64,000 bases of DNA from Ignavibacteriaceae bacterium (GTDB lineage Bacteria > Bacteroidota > Ignavibacteria > Ignavibacteriales > Ignavibacteriaceae): positions 62,001 to 126,000 of the forward strand of contig JACAFB010000002.1 in assembly GCA_013388545.1 (NCBI GenBank), read 5' to 3'. Under the pieces are notes generated by a model, which did no database searches, had not been told where the DNA came from, and saw only the letters and a list, made by a program, of their open reading frames with translations. Below, one piece after another: positions 58,408-64,000 of this stretch (position 1 is the first letter of the stretch; each line of letters begins with the position of its first letter). Both the position numbers and the translations under genes were made by a program.

Positions 58408-60030
58408 ATGACTACTAGTTTTAAAACTGATGTACTAATAATTGGAAGTGGAATAGCAGGACTGTTTGCCGCTTTAAAAATCTCAGAATTCGCAGAAGTA
58501 ATAATTGTAACAAAGAAAAACTCAGCTGAATCAAATACGAATTATGCACAGGGGGGAATTGCCTCGGTTCTTTCTTCAGAAGACAGCTTTGAAAAGCATA
58601 TTCAGGATACACTGATTGCCGGTGCCGGTTTGTGCGATTATTTGGCAGTTAAAAAAATGGTTGAAGAAGGCCCGGCACGAATTAAAGATCTGATTAAGTA
58701 CGGTACAGAATTCACTAAAAAGAACGGCCAGCTTGATCTTGTTAAGGAGGGGGGACATTCTGTTTCAAGAATCGCCCACACCAGAGATTTTACCGGAAGA
58801 GAAGTTGAAAGAGCCTTGATTCAGGCTGTAATGAACTCTAATAATATTCATTTAATGGAAAATAATATCGCTATAGATCTTATTACTGAACATAATCTTT
58901 TGCAACTCAGAGATATTGATTTAGAAAACCGACATTGTTTTGGTGCATATGTTCTGGATATTGCTTCAAACAAGGTTAACAAGATTGTATCAAAAGCAAC
59001 TGTTTTATCGACTGGCGGATTGGGACAAGTTTACCTGCACACCACCAATCCCAAAATTGCAACTGGAGATGGCTTTGCTATTGCATATAGAGCAGGTGCA
59101 AAAATCGGAAATATGGAGTTTGTCCAGTTTCATCCTACATCGTTATATGAGTTAAATCACCAAATTGATAAACCTTCTTTTCTTATTTCCGAGGCTGTGA
59201 GAGGTTTCGGGGGTAAACTATTTACGAGGGATGGAAATTCCTTTATGCAAAATTATGATGATCGTAAAGAACTTGCTCCTCGTGATATAGTAGCAAGAGC
59301 AATTGATAATGAGCTTAAGAAAGGAGGAGAAGATTTCGTTTATCTTGATATTACTCATAAAAGTTCTAATGAAATCATAGAACATTTTCCTCAGATATAT
59401 CAAACGTGTTTATCAAAAGGAATTGATATCACTAAAGAACCAATACCAGTGGTGCCGGCTGCTCATTATTGCTGTGGTGGAGTAGTGGTTGATCTTGAGG
59501 CAAGAACATCTCTTAATGGACTATATGCTTGTGGTGAAGTTTCTATGACCGGGGTTCACGGGGCAAACAGGCTTGCGAGTAATTCTCTACTTGAAGCCAT
59601 TGTTTTTGCAGACAGCGCATCGTCAAGTATTAAAAAACTTATTAAATCCTCTCAAATTAGTTCAATCGAATTTCCCGACTGGGACGATTCAGGTACCCTC
59701 ACATCCGATGAGAAAGTACTTTTAACTCATAGCATTAAAGAACTAAAAAATACCATGTGGGATTACGTTGGTATAGTTCGTTCTAGTCAAAGATTGTTAC
59801 GAGCTCAAAAACGAATATTAAATCTGAAGGAAGAAACAGAAATTCTTTATAAAAAAACCAAAGTTTTTGAGGAAATACTTGAGCTTAGAAATCTGATACA
59901 ATCCGCTGAATTAATAATTTTTTCAGCCCTGTTTAGGAAAGAGAGCAGGGGACTGCATTTTAATATTGATTATCCAGAAAAAGATGATACAAAAATCATA
60001 AACACTATCCTGAGGAATGAAAGTCTTTAG
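58408..60030 (+). CDS. nadB: L-aspartate oxidase
   Basis: VLIIGSGIAGLFAALKI, NTNYAQGGIASVLSSEDSFEKHIQDTLIAGAGLCD, HSVSRIAHTRDFTGREVERALI, GEVSMTGVHGANRLASNSLLEAIVFA. Confidence 0.95.
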   Translation: MTTSFKTDVLIIGSGIAGLFAALKISEFAEVIIVTKKNSAESNTNYAQGGIASVLSSEDSFEKHIQDTLIAGAGLCDYLAVKKMVEEGPARIKDLIKYGTEFTKKNGQLDLVKEGGHSVSRIAHTRDFTGREVERALIQAVMNSNNIHLMENNIAIDLITEHNLLQLRDIDLENRHCFGAYVLDIASNKVNKIVSKATVLSTGGLGQVYLHTTNPKIATGDGFAIAYRAGAKIGNMEFVQFHPTSLYELNHQIDKPSFLISEAVRGFGGKLFTRDGNSFMQNYDDRKELAPRDIVARAIDNELKKGGEDFVYLDITHKSSNEIIEHFPQIYQTCLSKGIDITKEPIPVVPAAHYCCGGVVVDLEARTSLNGLYACGEVSMTGVHGANRLASNSLLEAIVFADSASSSIKKLIKSSQISSIEFPDWDDSGTLTSDEKVLLTHSIKELKNTMWDYVGIVRSSQRLLRAQKRILNLKEETEILYKKTKVFEEILELRNLIQSAELIIFSALFRKESRGLHFNIDYPEKDDTKIINTILRNESL

Positions 60031-60949
60031 CCTTTAACTTACGAATAGCATAACCATATCTTAATCCTTTTGTGCTAACGATAATCTCATCTATTTCTAG
60101 TAACTTACATATATTCAATAATATAACTGAACCAATTAAAATTAAATCTTCCCGTCCTTCGACAATCTTTCCATACTTTTGAAGTACTTCAGAATAAGAT
60201 AAAACTGATAGTTTCTCTACGATAGAATTCAACTCTGTAATTGAGATTTTAATTCCATCAATTTCACTCTCCTTGAAAGTACTAATTCCTAATTTTATGG
60301 ATGCCAAAGTTGTCGCCGTTCCTGCTACTGCAATAGTTATGTAAGGAGCACGCGGAATGTACTTTAATTCACTCAGCTCGTTTACTAAGTACTCATTTAG
60401 TTTTACTAATGAAACCTTTGAGATAATATTTTGAGCACTAAGCGCAAACTTTTCCTGAAGAGAAACTACCCCAAACTTGAAACTTTTTCTGAATAATAAT
60501 TTTTCTTTTTGCCCAATAAATATTTCTGTACTTCCGCCTCCAATATCTATAACAAGCGCTGTTGAATTAGAATTTAATTCCATTATCGAGCCAATAAAAG
60601 AAAATTCGGCCTCATCTTCCCCTGTGATAATTTCAATTTCTAAATTCAACTCATCTTTAATGCTTTGAATTACTTCTCTTGAGTTAATTGCTGTTCGGAA
60701 AGATTGTGTTGCAGCTATAAATATTTTTTCACAATCATAGTCATCGGCTAACTTCTTAAAGTGGGTTAGGATTTTTTTTAATAACAAAATTTTTTCATTC
60801 AATAGCTTACCTTCATAGGTCAGCCCCTTACCAATTCGTGGGATGCGGTATTCGTTTCTGATTGGAATGATTTTATTTGAAGAAGATTCGTACCTTGCGA
60901 TTAGCAAGATTACAGTATTTGTTCCTATGTCGATTGAAGCAAAATTCAT
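60005..60949 (-). CDS. Ppx/GppA-type exopolyphosphatase/phosphatase
   Basis: ASIDIGTNTVILLIAR, AATQSFRTAINS, ITGEDEAEFSFIG, LVIDIGGGSTEIFIG. Confidence 0.93.
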   Translation of the reverse strand: MNFASIDIGTNTVILLIARYESSSNKIIPIRNEYRIPRIGKGLTYEGKLLNEKILLLKKILTHFKKLADDYDCEKIFIAATQSFRTAINSREVIQSIKDELNLEIEIITGEDEAEFSFIGSIMELNSNSTALVIDIGGGSTEIFIGQKEKLLFRKSFKFGVVSLQEKFALSAQNIISKVSLVKLNEYLVNELSELKYIPRAPYITIAVAGTATTLASIKLGISTFKESEIDGIKISITELNSIVEKLSVLSYSEVLQKYGKIVEGREDLILIGSVILLNICKLLEIDEIIVSTKGLRYGYAIRKLKAKDFHSSG

Positions 60950-60987
60950 CTTTTTATATATTTAAGTTAATTATAAATAAAAATAGT

Positions 60988-61518
60988 ATGAAGAATTTAA
61001 ATTCAGCAGCAAAAATATTTTTATACCTGAGCATTCTTTCAAGTTCAATTTGGATCGGAAGTTATTTAGTTAAGATTTTTACGATTTACAGAATATTTGA
61101 AGAGGAAAATCTTAACATCAAAGAAATATTCAACGTCACTGATTTATCAGGTTTATTCTATGTTTTAGTTCCGGTAGTTGCCACATCATTTACTGTTTAT
61201 ATAATATTTTTCTTTTCACTTCTGCTTTTTTTAGTTACTGCAAAATTAAATTTCAAAATTCACGGCTGGCTTTTTATAAGCGTTGTAATTTTTTTAATTA
61301 CGCTGCCTTTTGAAGTTTATTTAATGACACTTGATTACAAATTTCTATCGGCTGTACTTGCAGAAAATTATAGTCCTGATTATTTATTCGGCATTCTCAA
61401 GTCCCGCATTAGTATGTTCAGCAGCTTTCCAATTATTCAGATTTTTAGCTACTTCGGAATTATTTATCTTATATTATTCAAGCCATTAACCAAATCAGAA
61501 AATCATAATGAAAATTAG
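60988..61518 (+). CDS. Hypothetical membrane protein
   Basis: MKNLNSAAKIFLYLSILSSSIW...; at least four hydrophobic segments; overlaps the next ORF. Earlier ORF start 60877 would run into divergent ppx. Confidence 0.65.
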   Translation: MKNLNSAAKIFLYLSILSSSIWIGSYLVKIFTIYRIFEEENLNIKEIFNVTDLSGLFYVLVPVVATSFTVYIIFFFSLLLFLVTAKLNFKIHGWLFISVVIFLITLPFEVYLMTLDYKFLSAVLAENYSPDYLFGILKSRISMFSSFPIIQIFSYFGIIYLILFKPLTKSENHNEN

Positions 61519-61780
61519 AGAGAAAGAATTCGAAGAAATAATAGAGGACTTGAAATCAATAGCTGCACAGCTTGGAGCTAAAGTCAGATTTGAGAAGGGT
61601 GACTTTGCCGGCGGTTATTGCATAATTAATGAAGATAAAGTAATTGTGATAAATAAGATGGCAAACCTTCAGAGAAAAGTTATGATTCTTTCTGCAGCAT
61701 TAAAAGAACTTGGAGTTGATGAAATTTATTTATCACCCCGAATAAGAGAGATTATTGATGAAATGGCGGACATAAAATGA
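61508..61780 (+). CDS. Conserved-looking small hypothetical protein
   Basis: 90 aa, overlaps both neighbours by a few bases (operon-like). Confidence 0.7.
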   Translation: MKIREKEFEEIIEDLKSIAAQLGAKVRFEKGDFAGGYCIINEDKVIVINKMANLQRKVMILSAALKELGVDEIYLSPRIREIIDEMADIK

Positions 61781-62208
61781 AAATTCTTGTAATTAATGGT
61801 CCAAATCTTAATCTTCTTGGTAAAAGAGATAAGGATCAGTATGGAAACATTTCTCTTGAAGAAATTTCAGATAATTTGAAAAAAGAGTTCCCGGATATTT
61901 CTTTTGATTTCTATCAATCAAATATTGAAGGCGAATTAATAAATGTTATTCAGCTAGCTGAAAGAGATTATGATGGTCTGATTATCAATCCCGGGGGATA
62001 TGCTCACACATCAGTGGCAATCGCCGATGCTCTTTCGGTCCTTAAAATTCCTAAAGTAGAAGTCCATCTCTCTCATCTTGTGAATAGAGAATATTATCGG
62101 CAGAAACTCATCACGGCAGCATCCTGCGATGGGTACGTTTCTGGCTTTAAAGAGTTAAGCTATGGTGCAGCAGTATACATTTTAATGAATATTTCTAAAA
62201 AACGCTGA
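61777..62208 (+). CDS. aroQ: 3-dehydroquinate dehydratase, type II
   Basis: ILVINGPNLNLLGKRDKDQYG, DFYQSNIEGELINVIQ, GLIINPGGYAHTSVAIADAL, VEVHLSHLVNREYYRQKLIT. Confidence 0.97.
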   Translation: MKILVINGPNLNLLGKRDKDQYGNISLEEISDNLKKEFPDISFDFYQSNIEGELINVIQLAERDYDGLIINPGGYAHTSVAIADALSVLKIPKVEVHLSHLVNREYYRQKLITAASCDGYVSGFKELSYGAAVYILMNISKKR

Positions 62209-62330
62209 GCTCTGTGCTCCCGATGATTGAAACTCCAGGATTTTTATTGAATAATGAGTATTTCATCATTAAATAAACCATATTACTGTACAAAGAATAA
62301 CAGAGTTTTCTTACTTTCGGATTCAAGTAG

Positions 62331-62363
62331 TTACAATATTTCTTTCTTATTAAAGAAATTGTA
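62331..62363. promoter_or_regulatory. Intergenic inverted repeat upstream of the MerR-family gene
   Basis: TTACAATATTTCTTT-CTTATT-AAAGAAATTGTAA, imperfect dyad (2-nt bulge). Confidence 0.35.
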
Positions 62364-62457
62364 AAGCATAATTAAAGTACTTAATTATTTAATTCGAAGA
62401 TATTGTAAATAAATTATTCAATATTTATTTTATACTTAAATAAAATAATCGTATTGA

Positions 62458-62850
62458 ATGAAGAATCTTGCTATAAAAAAACTCTATTATTCAATCAGTG
62501 AAGTCAGCAAAATAACTGAAATTGAACAGTATGTTCTTAGATACTGGGAAACTGAATTTGAACAACTCAAACCTCAGAAGAACAGAGCTGGAAACCGTAT
62601 TTATACAAATAAGGATATACAGTTAATATTACATATTAAAGGACTTCTTAGAAATAAAAAATACACAATTGAAGGAGCAAAAAAGATTCTTGAAGATTAT
62701 TCTCCTGATCAGACTACAACCATTGATGAAAAAGAAGTACTATCTGAAAATCAGAATATCAGACCTGAAGTAAAAAAGGATAAATCATCGCTTAAAAAGG
62801 ATCTTGAAGAAATAAAGAATTTTCTAGAAGAATTACTACTTAAATTATAA
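62458..62850 (+). CDS. MerR-family transcriptional regulator
   Basis: KLYYSISEVSKITEIEQYVLRYWETEFEQLKPQKNRAGNRIYTNKDIQLILHIKGLLRNKKYTIEGAKKIL. Confidence 0.92.
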   Translation: MKNLAIKKLYYSISEVSKITEIEQYVLRYWETEFEQLKPQKNRAGNRIYTNKDIQLILHIKGLLRNKKYTIEGAKKILEDYSPDQTTTIDEKEVLSENQNIRPEVKKDKSSLKKDLEEIKNFLEELLLKL

Positions 62851-62851
62851 C

Positions 62852-62925
62852 CGGAACGTAGCGCAGCCCGGTAGCGCACTTGAATGGGGTTCAAGGGGTC
62901 GCGGGTTCAAATCCCGCCGTTCCGA
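62852..62925 (+). tRNA. tRNA-Pro (anticodon GGG), CCA not encoded
   Basis: CGGAACGTAGCGCAGCCCGGTAGCGCACTTGAATGGGGTTCAAGGGGTCGCGGGTTCAAATCCCGCCGTTCCGA; loop ATGGGGT gives GGG. Confidence 0.97.
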
Positions 62926-62930
62926 CTAAA

Positions 62931-62965
62931 ATAAAACCTCCCTCTATGGAGGTTTTATTTTTTTA
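62931..62965 (+). terminator. Intrinsic terminator after tRNA-Pro
   Basis: ATAAAACCTCC-CTCTAT-GGAGGTTTTAT followed by TTTTTTT. Confidence 0.88.
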
Positions 62966-63106
62966 TTATAGCTTAGTGATAACTTATATTAATGAATATG
63001 AAAATCTTTAAGCCAGAATATTATGAGATAAATTGTTTAAAACTATTTAATTAAATTGCGTTGGTTACTGTATTAAAATTGTAGTATTAACTATTTCTAA
63101 TTCATT

Positions 63107-64000
63107 ATGAATTATATAGATGACAAACCGATTTCTTATTGTGGGATATTTGGAGTATTCGGTTCTGATACAGCTGCTCTAAATACTTATTATGGCCTTC
63201 ATGCCCTTCAACACAGAGGTCAGGAAGCTACAGGAATTGTAACAAGACATTTTACCGAGCAGGGGAAACCATTTTTTAATCTTACGAAAGGGGAGGGATT
63301 AGTTTCTGAAGTATTCAGTGATCCATCAACCCTAAGTGATAATTTAAAGGGCAGTGCTGCAATCGGGCACAATCGTTACTCAACTACAGGTTCGGCAAAG
63401 TCACGCAAAAATATTCAACCGTTTGTAGTTAATTACAGAATGGGAAATCTTGGAATTGGTCATAACGGAAATTTAACTAACGCCAATGTGCTACGAACTC
63501 AATTAATAAATGAAGGTGCAATCTTTCAAACAACAAGTGATACTGAAGTAATTCTTCATCTTATTGCCCGGAGTAAACTTGATAACCAGATTGATCAGAT
63601 ACTTGAAGCGTTAAGAAAAGTTGAAGGAGCTTACTGTGTTGTTATTCTTACTGATGACAAATTAATTGCTGCAAGAGATCCACTTGGTTTCAGACCTTTA
63701 TCTATAGGAAAACTTGAAAATAGCTTTCTGATTGCTTCAGAAACCTGTGCATTTGATATCCAGTCCGCAAATTTTTTAAGGGAAATTGAACCTGGCGAAT
63801 TGGTTGTAATTGATGAAGATTCAGTAAAAACCGGGAATATTAAATCATACAGAATAAATGACGAAAAAATTGAGAAGAAACATTGCATTTTTGAATTCAT
63901 TTATTTCTCCAGGCCCGATAGTTATATCTTCGGTCATAACGTCGATAAAATGAGAAGAAGATTAGGAAAAATTTTAGCAAGAAAACACCCGGTAACTGAT
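63107..64000 (+). CDS. purF: Amidophosphoribosyltransferase, 3' truncated by window edge
   Basis: MNYIDDKPISYCGIFGVFGSDTAALNTYYGLHALQHRGQEATGIVTRH..., IGHNRYSTTGSAKSRKNIQPF, LIAARDPLGFRPLSIG. Absent from the ORF track because it runs off the window. Confidence 0.95.
   Translation, partial: MNYIDDKPISYCGIFGVFGSDTAALNTYYGLHALQHRGQEATGIVTRHFTEQGKPFFNLTKGEGLVSEVFSDPSTLSDNLKGSAAIGHNRYSTTGSAKSRKNIQPFVVNYRMGNLGIGHNGNLTNANVLRTQLINEGAIFQTTSDTEVILHLIARSKLDNQIDQILEALRKVEGAYCVVILTDDKLIAARDPLGFRPLSIGKLENSFLIASETCAFDIQSANFLREIEPGELVVIDEDSVKTGNIKSYRINDEKIEKKHCIFEFIYFSRPDSYIFGHNVDKMRRRLGKILARKHPVTD

Noticed and set aside
60877-60987. N-terminal extension of the 60988 membrane protein
   Set aside because: Antisense to the ppx 5' end; ATG at 60988 gives a natural membrane-protein start.
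63631-63900. Minus-strand 89-aa ORF at the right edge
   Set aside because: Shadow ORF inside purF, which is clear on the plus strand from 63107.

Overview
This is a 64 kb AT-rich chromosomal window. It looks like the Ignavibacteria/Bacteroidota side of the FCB group: several T9SS type-A C-terminal sorting domains (NYPNPFNPTTTIKFSIP-like), a GWxTD-family protein, an S46 dipeptidyl-peptidase and TAnnTTTG promoter-like boxes. Taxonomy is inferred from protein style, not from a search. Most of the window is core metabolism and housekeeping: dusB, apt, rsmI, pyrK-pyrD-folC, rho, pdxA, ftsE, adk, tadA, rpe, folP-cdaA, parA-parB, nadB, ppx/gppA, aroQ and partial purF. There are three tRNAs: Arg-UCG, Arg-ACG and Pro-GGG. 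I see no rRNA, CRISPR array, transposase, integrase or prophage. The most accessory-like part is about 33.4-46.9 kb. It holds an OmpR-type response regulator with no kinase beside it, a TonB-dependent receptor, three consecutive T9SS-exported proteins sharing a repeated 'ATDxxDxxxGEANLPPxPP' module, a small CxC...CxH (SWIM-type) zinc-finger protein, and a non-coding interval with two minus-strand terminator-like hairpins that no annotated minus-strand gene explains. Other notable points: a chorismate mutase-prephenate dehydratase-ACT-DAHP synthase fusion in one ORF, an Rrf2-regulated lysine-degradation locus with a candidate operator, a GWxTD protein that lacks the signature Trp, a kinase-less PASTA protein and an RqcH/NFACT protein. 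I found no unmistakable new defence or mobile system. The best candidates for something undescribed are the GEANLPP-module secretion locus and the unexplained minus-strand transcripts implied near 44.6-45.2 kb.
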